From: Pseudomonas sp. S04 | GTDB taxonomy: Bacteria; Pseudomonadota; Gammaproteobacteria; Pseudomonadales; Pseudomonadaceae | DNA length: 64,000 nucleotides | Direction of reading: 5' to 3' | NCBI RefSeq assembly: GCF_009834545.1 | Contig: NZ_CP019427.1 | Coordinates: 1,990,001 to 2,054,000, forward strand | Part shown: positions 1 through 8,863 of the stretch, piece after piece | Position numbering within the stretch: position 1 is the first letter of the stretch | Layout of the letters: each line of letters opens with the position of its first letter | The notes under the pieces: model-generated | Databases searched by the model: none | The model's input: the letters and a program-made list of their open reading frames with translations, nothing else | What the model was told of the DNA's origin: nothing | Made by a program: the position numbers and the translations under genes

Positions 1-1743
<1,743 letters not shown>

Positions 1744-1913
1744 ATAACACCCAAGCAATTTGACTACTTCGAAAGAAGCATCAGATTGCGGTGTGTGAAG
1801 ACGAAACGAACCGAAAGTTCGAATCTGCTCGAAGCAACGCACAACACCGAAAGCTATCACATACTCAATTTGCTGAAGCGAGGCCCTCTGGCCACGACTC
1901 AGTACCCGAATTT
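1744..1913 (+). other. 23S-5S internal transcribed spacer
   Basis: This spacer of about 170 bases separates 23S from 5S rRNA. No tRNA cloverleaf or convincing reading frame was seen. It probably contributes processing stems to the rrn precursor, which is inferred from position only. Confidence 0.8.
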
Positions 1914-2029
1914 CTTGACGACCATAGAGCATTGGAACCACCTGATCCCATCCCGAACTCAGCAGTGAAACGATGCATCGCCGATGGTAGTGTGGGGTTT
2001 CCCCATGTGAGAGTAGGTCATCGTCAAGA
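1914..2029 (+). rRNA. rrf: 5S ribosomal RNA
   Basis: A 116-base 5S rRNA gene. The ends CTTGACGA (1914-1921) and TCGTCAAG (2022-2029) form the closing helix. The internal stretch from GGAACCACCTGATCCC to the GATGGTAGTGTGGGG region is the characteristic gamma-proteobacterial 5S core. It follows 23S in the same orientation, and a terminator follows, so this is the end of an rrn operon with no distal tRNA visible. Confidence 0.96.
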
Positions 2030-2040
2030 TTAAATTCCGA

Positions 2041-2078
2041 AACCCCTATCTGCGTATGCAGGTAGGGGTTTTGTTTTT
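2041..2078 (+). terminator. Rho-independent terminator of the rrn operon
   Basis: AACCCCTATCTGC and GCAGGTAGGGGTT form a 13-bp stem (one G-T pair) around a GTAT loop, followed by TTGTTTTT. It lies 11 bases after the 5S gene. Confidence 0.93.
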
Positions 2079-2092
2079 GTCCGCGAGAAAGC

Positions 2093-2446
2093 TCAGCGCC
2101 TGGCCAGGCGTAGGTAGATCAGTCCATTGACCAGCACCACCAGGCCACCGAGGCCTAGCTGGATACTAGGCGTCAGCCCAGCGGGGTAAATCAGGGGCCA
2201 CAGGTAATGTTCGATGAAACTCTCCTCATACCCGGCCTGGCCGGCACTGCGGCGCATGAGGTTTTCCCAGCGGGTCAGGGGGCAGCTCCAGTGGCAGACT
2301 TCAACCAGGGTGCCCCACACTACCGCTGGCAGGTGCCACCAGATCACCGGGCGCCATTTGAACGCGAGCAGGGCGCCGCACAGGACGAACAGAATGAACA
2401 GCAAATGCACGAGCAGCAGGCCGTCAGCCGTCAGTCGATAGAGCAT
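2093..2446 (-). CDS. DUF2784 family inner-membrane protein
   Basis: A 117-residue protein with three or four hydrophobic segments (about 5-25, 30-45 and 95-115). The sequence pattern, with a conserved HWSCPLT motif and a WENLMRR segment, matches the DUF2784 family of small bacterial membrane proteins of unknown function. The start chosen is the ATG whose coding-strand upstream sequence is GGGAGGCACC. A longer frame to 2509 would place that ribosome site inside the gene. It stands alone, divergent from the lipoprotein gene to its right. Function is unknown. Confidence 0.8.
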   Translation of the reverse strand: MLYRLTADGLLLVHLLFILFVLCGALLAFKWRPVIWWHLPAVVWGTLVEVCHWSCPLTRWENLMRRSAGQAGYEESFIEHYLWPLIYPAGLTPSIQLGLGGLVVLVNGLIYLRLARR

Positions 2447-2580
2447 GGTGCCTCCCGTCGGTAATTGAGTAGGTTCTTCACCACCTATACTCACCGTACC
2501 GTGACCCAAAATGCCAGGCGTTCGATTCGCATTGATGCGTGGCTACGGCTGTCGTGTCATTTGCGGGGAGGACTGCGATC

Positions 2581-3630
2581 TTGAATCGGCGTGTCCTGTT
2601 TTTTACTTTACTGGTCATATTACTGGCTGGATGCTCGACTGCGCGTCGCGTCGAACCGACGGTGCAAGTAGTGATCACGGACGCGACCTGGCAGCAGATT
2701 GATAAAGACATCGAAACTGTCTCGTTGTCCTCCAGGGAAACGGTCCGCCAGTACACGCGCAAAGCCATGGAACGGTGGCGCGAGCAGGTGTTCCAGCGCA
2801 CCGAGAGCGACTTCATTCCCTGGTTTACCGGCTATTGGACCCAGCAATGGCTGGGCATGAAAGTGGGCTGGTACAAGCTCAGCGCCAAGGACGAGAAGGA
2901 TACAGTGGTCAACCGCTTGAGCCTGTACCTGCAGGAGCAGTACCACGAGCGCGTGCTGGATCCGGTGGCCAAGGTCACAGACCCTAACGTGATCATGGGC
3001 GACGCCGTCACCCTGTACCTGCAGATGCTCAGTGCCCATCTGGGGGAGATCCAGGAGCATTACGCCGTGCCCCAGGATCAATTCGACCAGCGTCTCAACC
3101 GGATACCCGCCATCACCCTGGCACCGCCACCTGCGCGCAATGCTTCGCTGTATCAGATCGTCCACACCGAACCAGTCAACCGATTGCCGGCTTATCTGGC
3201 CCTGATCGAGCAAGTACGCGGCTCCAATAGTGGGGCAGGGGCCGGGTTGTCGGACGCTGGGATCTCGTCAGTGGCCAAGCGCGCCAGTGAACGGCTCGAG
3301 GCGCAGATTGCCTCGCGCAGCGTCGCCAGCGCGGTGGCAGCGGCCGTCGGTCGGGTAGCAGGTGCGGTGATATCGGTGGTCTCGCTGGGCATCGGTGCCA
3401 TGTCCAATGAAAGCGACCGACCCGAAGCGCAAGCGCAAATGCGCAGAAGCTTGAATGCCGCCTTCGACAAGGCATGGCTGGGCCTGATGGAGAACGAGAC
3501 CAACGGGGTGATGGCCGGGGTCAACTACATCTCCCGGCAAATCGAAGGTGGCCTGAGAGCTGGCCCGTTGGTAGCGCCCAAGCAGGGTGAAGTGTTCAGC
3601 CCTGACACCCCTGGTAGCGCAGTCCAGTGA
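2581..3630 (+). CDS. Unclassified outer-envelope lipoprotein with C-terminal glycine-zipper segment
   Basis: A 349-residue protein read from a TTG at 2581 that has GGGGAGGA 8-9 bases upstream. From this start the N-terminus is a textbook lipoprotein signal: MNRR, a hydrophobic core and the lipobox LLAGC, with the lipidated Cys at about residue 18. A longer frame to 2539 would bury the signal. The body is rich in Trp, Tyr and charged residues. Near residues 250-280 a small-residue hydrophobic stretch (SAVAAAVGRVAGAVISVVSL) resembles a glycine zipper or membrane hairpin. I do not recognise the family. It converges on the pqi operon with nine bases between stop codons. An envelope location is well supported and a role in lipid or membrane homeostasis is speculative. 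Confidence 0.82.
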   Translation: MNRRVLFFTLLVILLAGCSTARRVEPTVQVVITDATWQQIDKDIETVSLSSRETVRQYTRKAMERWREQVFQRTESDFIPWFTGYWTQQWLGMKVGWYKLSAKDEKDTVVNRLSLYLQEQYHERVLDPVAKVTDPNVIMGDAVTLYLQMLSAHLGEIQEHYAVPQDQFDQRLNRIPAITLAPPPARNASLYQIVHTEPVNRLPAYLALIEQVRGSNSGAGAGLSDAGISSVAKRASERLEAQIASRSVASAVAAAVGRVAGAVISVVSLGIGAMSNESDRPEAQAQMRRSLNAAFDKAWLGLMENETNGVMAGVNYISRQIEGGLRAGPLVAPKQGEVFSPDTPGSAVQ

Positions 3631-3639
3631 GCCGGCTGT

Positions 3640-4194
3640 TCATGGTGAGGTAGGGCAGCGAGTAGTAGTGGCCGCCTGGCTGATGGCTGCGGCCAGGCGT
3701 TTCACGTTGTTCTGTTGAGCCACCACCAGGTCGTCGATACTCGGGCCCGAGGGCGTCTGCACGGTGGTGCGGCAATTGAGGAAGCTCTCGCCGGTTTTTC
3801 CCTCTTCGATACGCAGGCGCCATTGCGCATCGATAAGCGCGTACTGCCCTGGGACTGAATCGAAGCGCTGCACATCCAGGCGTAAAGACAGCTTGGGCCC
3901 AGCGACGGGGCTGGACAGTTGGTCGACCAGGGCATTGCGTAACTCATCCACCAGACTCGCCCCCCACCATTGTGTCTCCAGAATCGCCAAGCCGCTGCTG
4001 CCTTGGCGAATGACCATTTGTGGACGGTCGACCTGGGGCGGCACGCTGATCTGCTCGAACTGGATGTTCGCCGACCCATGGGCGCCCGGGGCTGGTTGCG
4101 CCGGGAGCAACGTGTGGTAATGAATCGGGTCACTGCGGCACGCCGCAAGTAGCAACAGTGCACTGAGCAACGACACTCTCAACGACAAAGACAT
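3640..4194 (-). CDS. pqiC: Intermembrane transport lipoprotein PqiC
   Basis: A 184-residue lipoprotein of the PqiC/YmbA family (formerly DUF330). The start ATG has AGGAGC upstream. The signal runs to the lipobox LLAAC, with Cys at residue 19. Residues 30-175 form the ABC-type auxiliary fold typical of PqiC. PqiC is an outer-membrane lipoprotein that docks the periplasmic tube of PqiB, helping move phospholipids between the inner and outer membranes. It is the last gene of the operon, 16 bases after pqiB, and its identity is strongly supported by that context. Confidence 0.9.
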   Translation of the reverse strand: MSLSLRVSLLSALLLLAACRSDPIHYHTLLPAQPAPGAHGSANIQFEQISVPPQVDRPQMVIRQGSSGLAILETQWWGASLVDELRNALVDQLSSPVAGPKLSLRLDVQRFDSVPGQYALIDAQWRLRIEEGKTGESFLNCRTTVQTPSGPSIDDLVVAQQNNVKRLAAAISQAATTTRCPTSP

Positions 4195-4210
4195 GGACCT
4201 GCTCCTGTGG

Positions 4211-5866
4211 TCAGCGGCTCGAAGACGGTTGCAGATTTTGCGCCGGGGCATCTTTCGGACGGCCGCGTAGCAAGGATTCCGGATTTCTGCTCAAGTAGTC
4301 GGACAATTCACGCAGCGAGCGTGACATACGCCCCAGTTCATCCAGGGTCTGGGTCAGTTGCTCACGTTGTGGTGAGTCTTCGGCGAGGGTCGAGTTGGCC
4401 GACTGCAGGGTTTTGCTCACCTCTTGCAAGGTGTCCTGTACCCCAGGGAGAGTTTTCCCGCTGAATTGCTTGATGCCTTTGCGCATTTCCGTCAGGTTGG
4501 CGTCCAGGTTGTTGGCGATCCGCTCGATCGGCAGTTTGTTGATCTTCTCCACCATGGACTGCAATTGCTCCTGCAACTGCTCAAGACTGGCTGGCACGGT
4601 CGGGATCATCACTGGGCGCGCAGTGGCATCGAAGACGACTTTTGGCGCTTTCGGGAAGAATTCCAGGGCGATATACAACTGCCCGGTCAACAGGTTGCCG
4701 CTACGGGCCTGGGCGCGCAGGCCGTTCTCGACGAAGGTACCCATGAGCCGGATCCCGGCCTGTTCGTCATCGGGATCATGCTTGAGTGCGGCGAGCATTT
4801 TCAGGTGCGCACGGCCCAGGCGTTGCGGATAGATGACGATGCCGACATTGATCGGAAAGCTGCGGGTCTTCTCATCGAAATCCAGGTTGATCGCCACCAC
4901 CTTGCCAATTTCCAGTCCCTGGAACTCAACAGGCGCGTCGACCTTCAGCCCACGCAAGGGTTGATCGAAGCGCAGGGCGAGGAATTGCGGCTTGCCATTG
5001 GGCGGGGCGAGTGCGCTTTTCTGGTCCTCGAACAGCTCGTAGCTGGTGTCTTCGACGGCCGGTTTGTCGTCGGGGCTGTAGTCGGGAGCGCGGAAGGTGA
5101 TGCCCCCCAGCAACAGGGCAGAGAGTGACTCGGTCTTGACCGCGAAGCCATTGGCGCCCACTTCGACATCGATGCCGCTGGCGTTCCAGAAGCGGGTGTT
5201 ATTGGTGACATAGACATCGTTTGGCGAGGTGACGAACACCTCGATGTTCACCCCTTTGCCATCAGCGTCCAGGGCATAGGCCACCACCTGTCCCACGGGA
5301 ATCTTGCGGTAATAGACCGGCGAGCCAATATCCAGTGAGCCAAGGTCCCGGGTGCGCAGCATGAAGCGCTTGCCGGGCTCGCCATAGGTAATGGGCGGCG
5401 GTGCTTCGAGGCCGATAAAGGTCTTGGCGCGATCGTTCGACTGGCCAGCGTCGGCGCCGATAAAGTCGCCGGACAGCAGGGTGTCGATACCCGATACCCC
5501 GCCGGCGCCAATGCGCGGGCGCACTACCCAGAACTTCGAGTCCTTGCGGGTGAAGGACTCGGCCTGCTTGGCCAGTTTCACCGTGGCATTGACGCTTTTC
5601 TGGTCGTCACTGAGCTCGACCTCCGAGACATGGCCAACCACCACGTTACGGTACTTGACCTCGGTCTTGTTGGCGGTCAGGCCTTGCCCGGTCTTGAAGT
5701 TGAGGACGATCACTGGCCCTTGCTGCATTACGTTGTGGATCACCAGGGAAATCCCCACCAGCACGGCCACGATCGGCACGATCCACACCAGCGAAACGCT
5801 CCAGCGCCGGGTCTTGATGTTGGCTGTGCCGGGTGCTTGCTGCCCGTCAGTGGCTCGCGATTGCAT
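4211..5866 (-). CDS. pqiB: Intermembrane transport protein PqiB (MCE/MlaD domains)
   Basis: A 551-residue protein, close to the 546 residues of E. coli PqiB. One transmembrane helix near residues 22-45 (WIVPIVAVLVGISLVI) is followed by three MCE (MlaD-type) domains, recognisable by motifs such as TGQGLTANKTEVKYR and LRTRDLGSLDIGSPVYYR. The C-terminal region from about 440 is a heptad-rich helix (LPIERIANNLDANLTEM onward). In the family, hexamers form a needle that spans the periplasm and carries lipids. Its start overlaps the end of pqiA2 by 20 bases, indicating translational coupling. Confidence 0.94.
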   Translation of the reverse strand: MQSRATDGQQAPGTANIKTRRWSVSLVWIVPIVAVLVGISLVIHNVMQQGPVIVLNFKTGQGLTANKTEVKYRNVVVGHVSEVELSDDQKSVNATVKLAKQAESFTRKDSKFWVVRPRIGAGGVSGIDTLLSGDFIGADAGQSNDRAKTFIGLEAPPPITYGEPGKRFMLRTRDLGSLDIGSPVYYRKIPVGQVVAYALDADGKGVNIEVFVTSPNDVYVTNNTRFWNASGIDVEVGANGFAVKTESLSALLLGGITFRAPDYSPDDKPAVEDTSYELFEDQKSALAPPNGKPQFLALRFDQPLRGLKVDAPVEFQGLEIGKVVAINLDFDEKTRSFPINVGIVIYPQRLGRAHLKMLAALKHDPDDEQAGIRLMGTFVENGLRAQARSGNLLTGQLYIALEFFPKAPKVVFDATARPVMIPTVPASLEQLQEQLQSMVEKINKLPIERIANNLDANLTEMRKGIKQFSGKTLPGVQDTLQEVSKTLQSANSTLAEDSPQREQLTQTLDELGRMSRSLRELSDYLSRNPESLLRGRPKDAPAQNLQPSSSR

Positions 5867-6491
5867 CCATGACCTCCTCGGATTGTCGGTTGTCCCAGAT
5901 CAGGCGTGGGTCAAAACTCATGGCTGACAGCATGGTGAACACCACCACCATGCCAAAGAACAGAATGCCGGCCCGTGGCTCGATATCCCCCAGCGCCTGG
6001 AATTTCACCAGTGCGGCTACCAGTGCCACGACGATCACGTCGAGCATGGACCAGTAACCGATCAGTTCGACGAAGCGATACAGCTTCGAGCGTTCTTTAC
6101 GCGCCCAGAGACTGCCACGTTGCGCCGTCACCAGGAGCAGGCTGAGGGCAACAAACTTGACCCCCGGGACGGCGATACTGGCAATGAAAATAATCAGCGC
6201 GATGTCCCAGGCGCCGTGTTCCCAGAACTCCAGCACCCCGCCAATGATGGTGCTGTCGGCACCGCTGCCGAGCATGCTGGTGTTCATCACCGGCAACAGG
6301 TTGGCCGGGATGTAGAACACCAGGGCCGCCAGCAGAAAGGCCCAGGTTCGGGCCAGGGAGTTGGTTTTGCGTCGGTGCAACGGCGCATCGCAGCGCTCAC
6401 ATGTGTGGGGTTCGTCGCGCATGTCGCAAGCCAGGCCACAGCTGTGACATAGGCACAGGTTGAGGTCGCGTGCCTCGGGCAGGGTGTTCAT
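5847..6491 (-). CDS. pqiA: PqiA-type membrane subunit, second half
   Basis: A 214-residue protein corresponding to the C-terminal half of E. coli PqiA. An N-terminal zinc-ribbon has CLCHSCGLAC followed by CERC. Four hydrophobic segments follow, with the PqiA signature IPANLLPVMNTSML. The start ATG is shared in an ATGA overlap with the stop of the preceding PqiA subunit. PqiA proteins sit in the inner membrane and partner PqiB in lipid transfer. Together with the upstream gene it forms a split version of the single E. coli PqiA. Confidence 0.92.
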   Translation of the reverse strand: MNTLPEARDLNLCLCHSCGLACDMRDEPHTCERCDAPLHRRKTNSLARTWAFLLAALVFYIPANLLPVMNTSMLGSGADSTIIGGVLEFWEHGAWDIALIIFIASIAVPGVKFVALSLLLVTAQRGSLWARKERSKLYRFVELIGYWSMLDVIVVALVAALVKFQALGDIEPRAGILFFGMVVVFTMLSAMSFDPRLIWDNRQSEEVMDAIASH

Positions 6492-7084
6492 AGGATGTCC
6501 CACAGTTCGCGTACATCGCGTCCGGCAATGCGGATCAGCAACAGGCTCAGGATTGCCAGGGCAAACAGACCCAAGCCTGGCACCACATCCAGCAGGCCGG
6601 CGAGTTTGAACACTGCCACCATGGCCCCCAGCAAGCAGACCTCGAGCATGCTCCATGGCCGCAGCGTTTCCAGCCAGCGCATACACAGTTTGAAGGCCGG
6701 CGAGCGCCGGGACGCCAGGGCGAAACTCAAGACCCAGATCAACAGCAACAACTGGAAAACTGGCGCAATGATGATGGAGATGGCCGCCACCAGGGCGATG
6801 AAGGTAATCGGCCCATCACTCAGGGCCACCACCGAGTCCCAGAGCGTGGCACTGTTCTTCAGGCCCTTCAGGCTGATGCTCATCACCGGATAGAAGTTGG
6901 CGAACACCCACAGCACCGCGGCTGTCAGGGTCAGCGCCAGGCGTTGTTGTACCGACAGGCCGTTGTAGCGCTGCAGCACACCGCCACAGCGCTGGCACAG
7001 GGCAGTCTGGTGTTTGGCAAGCGTGGCTTTTTCATACACGCCATCGCAGTGCTCACAGATGATCAGTGTGTCAGTCCTGGCCAT
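6488..7084 (-). CDS. pqiA: PqiA-type membrane subunit, first half
   Basis: A 198-residue paralogue of the next gene, corresponding to the N-terminal half of E. coli PqiA. It has a zinc-ribbon (CEHC and CQRC), then four transmembrane segments and the family motif FANFYPVMSISLKG. It is the first gene of pqiA1-pqiA2-pqiB-pqiC. The ATG at 7084 was preferred; a GTG three codons upstream is possible, and neither has a strong Shine-Dalgarno match. The operon promoter must lie in the gap 7085-7193. Stress or SoxRS-type control is known for E. coli pqi but nothing here proves it. Confidence 0.9.
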   Translation of the reverse strand: MARTDTLIICEHCDGVYEKATLAKHQTALCQRCGGVLQRYNGLSVQQRLALTLTAAVLWVFANFYPVMSISLKGLKNSATLWDSVVALSDGPITFIALVAAISIIIAPVFQLLLLIWVLSFALASRRSPAFKLCMRWLETLRPWSMLEVCLLGAMVAVFKLAGLLDVVPGLGLFALAILSLLLIRIAGRDVRELWDIL

Positions 7085-7193
7085 GGTTAGCACTCAAGGG
7101 GAGGCAGAAGCTTCAGGGGCGTTAAATGAATATAGAAGTGCCTCGCCATAGAGCAAATATAAAGTTTGCCGAGGCCAGCACCTGGCTGAAACG

Positions 7194-7227
7194 AAAAACT
7201 GCGCGTCCTCGCCATGAGGGCGCGCAG
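7194..7227 (-). terminator. Rho-independent terminator after the CBS-domain gene
   Basis: On the minus strand the stem CTGCGCG-CCCTC / GAGGA-CGCGCAG is followed by TTTTTCG. It lies just downstream of the stop codon of the CBS-domain gene and upstream of the pqi operon. Confidence 0.85.
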
Positions 7228-7247
7228 CCCATAAGAGAAAGGGCTAG

Positions 7248-7688
7248 TTACTCGCCGCGAATGTACTGCTCCAACTGCTGGATCAGCTCGGCCTGTTCGG
7301 CAATGGCTTCCTTGACCAGGTCGCCGATCGACAGCAAGCCCAGCAACTGGCCGTCCTCGACCACCGGCAAGTGGCGCAGGTGCTTGTCGGTCATGATGTT
7401 CATGCAGGTCTGCACGCTTTGATGGGAGTCTACGGTGATCACCGGCGAGTTCATGATTTCACTGACCGGCGTGCCGACCGAGGAGCGGCCCTTGAGTACC
7501 AGCTTGCGCGCGTAGTCCCGTTCGCTGATCACCCCGACAATATTGCCGTCTTCGAGCACCGGTAGGGCGCCGACGTTTTTTGCCGCCATCACCATCAGCG
7601 CTTCCAGCACCATCTGATGGGAATTGATGGTGTGGACCTGCTGGTTCTGCTGGGCCTTGAGCTTGAGCAGTTGCGCGACTGTCTTCAT
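7248..7688 (-). CDS. CBS-domain protein (two CBS motifs)
   Basis: A 146-residue soluble protein made of two CBS domains (about residues 10-70 and 75-135), with the repeated pattern GALPVLEDGNIVGVISERDYAR and LRHLPVVEDGQLLGLLSIGD. Tandem CBS pairs bind adenosyl ligands such as AMP, ATP or SAM, or NADH, and usually act as energy-state sensors. No catalytic domain is attached. It appears to be transcribed alone between its own promoter region and the terminator at 7194-7227. Its partner protein cannot be told from context. Confidence 0.88.
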   Translation of the reverse strand: MKTVAQLLKLKAQQNQQVHTINSHQMVLEALMVMAAKNVGALPVLEDGNIVGVISERDYARKLVLKGRSSVGTPVSEIMNSPVITVDSHQSVQTCMNIMTDKHLRHLPVVEDGQLLGLLSIGDLVKEAIAEQAELIQQLEQYIRGE

Positions 7689-7854
7689 GGAGGAGCCTCT
7701 GCGAGGTGGTAATGGTTGGCAGGCGCCTTACGCCCGGACACCCATACAGAATCATAGACGCCAGCCTGTGGAGCAAGTAGGCAAAGCGGCATTTACCTGC
7801 TCTGTCTGCGTCATCGAGGTGTGGCATCAGCCTTGGCTGGCGAAAAACAGCGAC

Positions 7855-7892
7855 AAAAAAGCCGCTGACAACGGGTAAACGTCATCAGCGGC
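7855..7892 (-). terminator. Rho-independent terminator after the 109-residue protein gene
   Basis: On the minus strand GCCGCTGA ... TCAGCGGC form an 8-bp stem followed by TTTTTTG. It starts 14 bases after the stop codon of the gene at 7906-8235. Confidence 0.88.
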
Positions 7893-7905
7893 TGTGCAGA
7901 ACAAC

Positions 7906-8235
7906 TCAGCAGTAGCGGTCGATGACACACACTTCAGGTTTGGCCTGCAGGTGCTGCCACTCCTGGGTCAGAGTGGCCAGAACGCGACCGACATAGTCTT
8001 TGTCGGCGGCGGCTTTTTTGCCGACATAACCCTGGCCGCGACGGTACATCTTCAGTCGGGCACGCAAGTCATGGTTGTTCTTGGCGAACTCGTCTTCATG
8101 GGCGTGGGGCGACAGGCAGTCGATATGCACCTGGCCAGATTTGGCAATCCACAGGATATGGCTGTCGTGGCTGTCTTTATGCGCTGCGAACATACGAGCC
8201 AGTTCATCAATAGTCGGTTGATTGTTCAGATTCAT
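7906..8235 (-). CDS. Small conserved protein of unknown function
   Basis: A 109-residue soluble, charged protein (MNLNNQPTIDELARMFAAHK at the N-terminus). It has a basic middle region (RARLKMYRRGQGYVGKKAA) and ends in CVIDRYC. The ATG is preceded on the coding strand by AAGGGGC about eight bases away. It is followed by its own terminator, so it is very probably a real monocistronic gene. No domain is recognised. The two C-terminal cysteines and the His-rich segment HKDSHDSH could bind metal, but this is only a suggestion. Confidence 0.75.
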   Translation of the reverse strand: MNLNNQPTIDELARMFAAHKDSHDSHILWIAKSGQVHIDCLSPHAHEDEFAKNNHDLRARLKMYRRGQGYVGKKAAADKDYVGRVLATLTQEWQHLQAKPEVCVIDRYC

Positions 8236-8647
8236 GTTAAAGCCCCTTGACCAATGTTTGATCTGTCTAGTTGATTCGCTAATTCACTTCTCTACTTCGG
8301 TAAGTTGATATCTGGTACCGAAACCAGGGCGACAGTGGTTGTCTGCCGAATATCGGCAGGGCCTTGAGCAGGATGCATGTAGTCTTGCCGAGAAACTGCT
8401 ACGCACTTGCGGCACAGCGGGGGAGAAACGACGATTGCCTGGAAGTTGCTACCGATACCACTTACTCGGCCACAAGCATCTTGAGGATTGATCGCCGGCG
8501 TTTCTCGTCCGTGTAGTGGACGCACATGCCAGGTCAGCTTCATCAATCTGCCTTGTGGGCAGTACACATCCGGGAACAGCTCGGCGGTCAGTCGAGCCTT
8601 TTCACAACACTTTTGCCTGTGCTCCCGATCGGGGAGGTGTCTGCATC
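8236..8647. other. Intergenic region upstream of polB, distal part
   Basis: About 410 bases without a supported gene. It contains a short palindrome-like CTGGTACCGAAACCAG near 8312-8327. It must hold the promoter of the minus-strand gene at 7906-8235. No RNA gene or mobile element is recognisable. Confidence 0.5.
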
Positions 8648-8863
8648 ATGCAAGGGGAAAAACTCCTCGTCAACGGTTTTGTAGTGAAATATTTCATTCA
8701 CTACAAAAATAATATCGAGGCCTGCGAGGAGGGATTTAACCTTGTCCTACAATCCCTTGCGTCACTCATGCAAAGGTCACGTGAAGCAGCAATGACGCGT
8801 AGAATCGAAGGCCAATCATCTTCGAGGTTGTTGCGGTGGATTTACAGCAGGGCTTCGTCCTGA
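8648..8863 (+). CDS. Possible small ORF overlapping the polB start
   Basis: A 71-residue frame beginning [20 protein letters not shown], with GGGGAGG about nine bases before the ATG. It overlaps the first 28 bases of polB. A 12-bp inverted repeat lies inside it. It has no recognisable domain and may be non-coding leader sequence. The good ribosome site and overlap with polB are the only reasons to list it. Confidence 0.3.
   Translation: MQGEKLLVNGFVVKYFIHYKNNIEACEEGFNLVLQSLASLMQRSREAAMTRRIEGQSSSRLLRWIYSRASS
8677..8708. promoter_or_regulatory. Perfect 12-bp inverted repeat upstream of polB
   Basis: TTTTGTAGTGAA (8677-8688) and TTCACTACAAAA (8697-8708) are exact reverse complements separated by eight bases. 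They sit in an AT-rich patch 130-160 bases before the polB start, where a dimeric repressor could bind. No LexA-type CTGT-N8-ACAG site was found nearby. Confidence 0.5.

Noticed and set aside
8560..8836. LexA box search before polB
   Set aside because: No CTGT-N8-ACAG-like site was found, so SOS control is not claimed from sequence.
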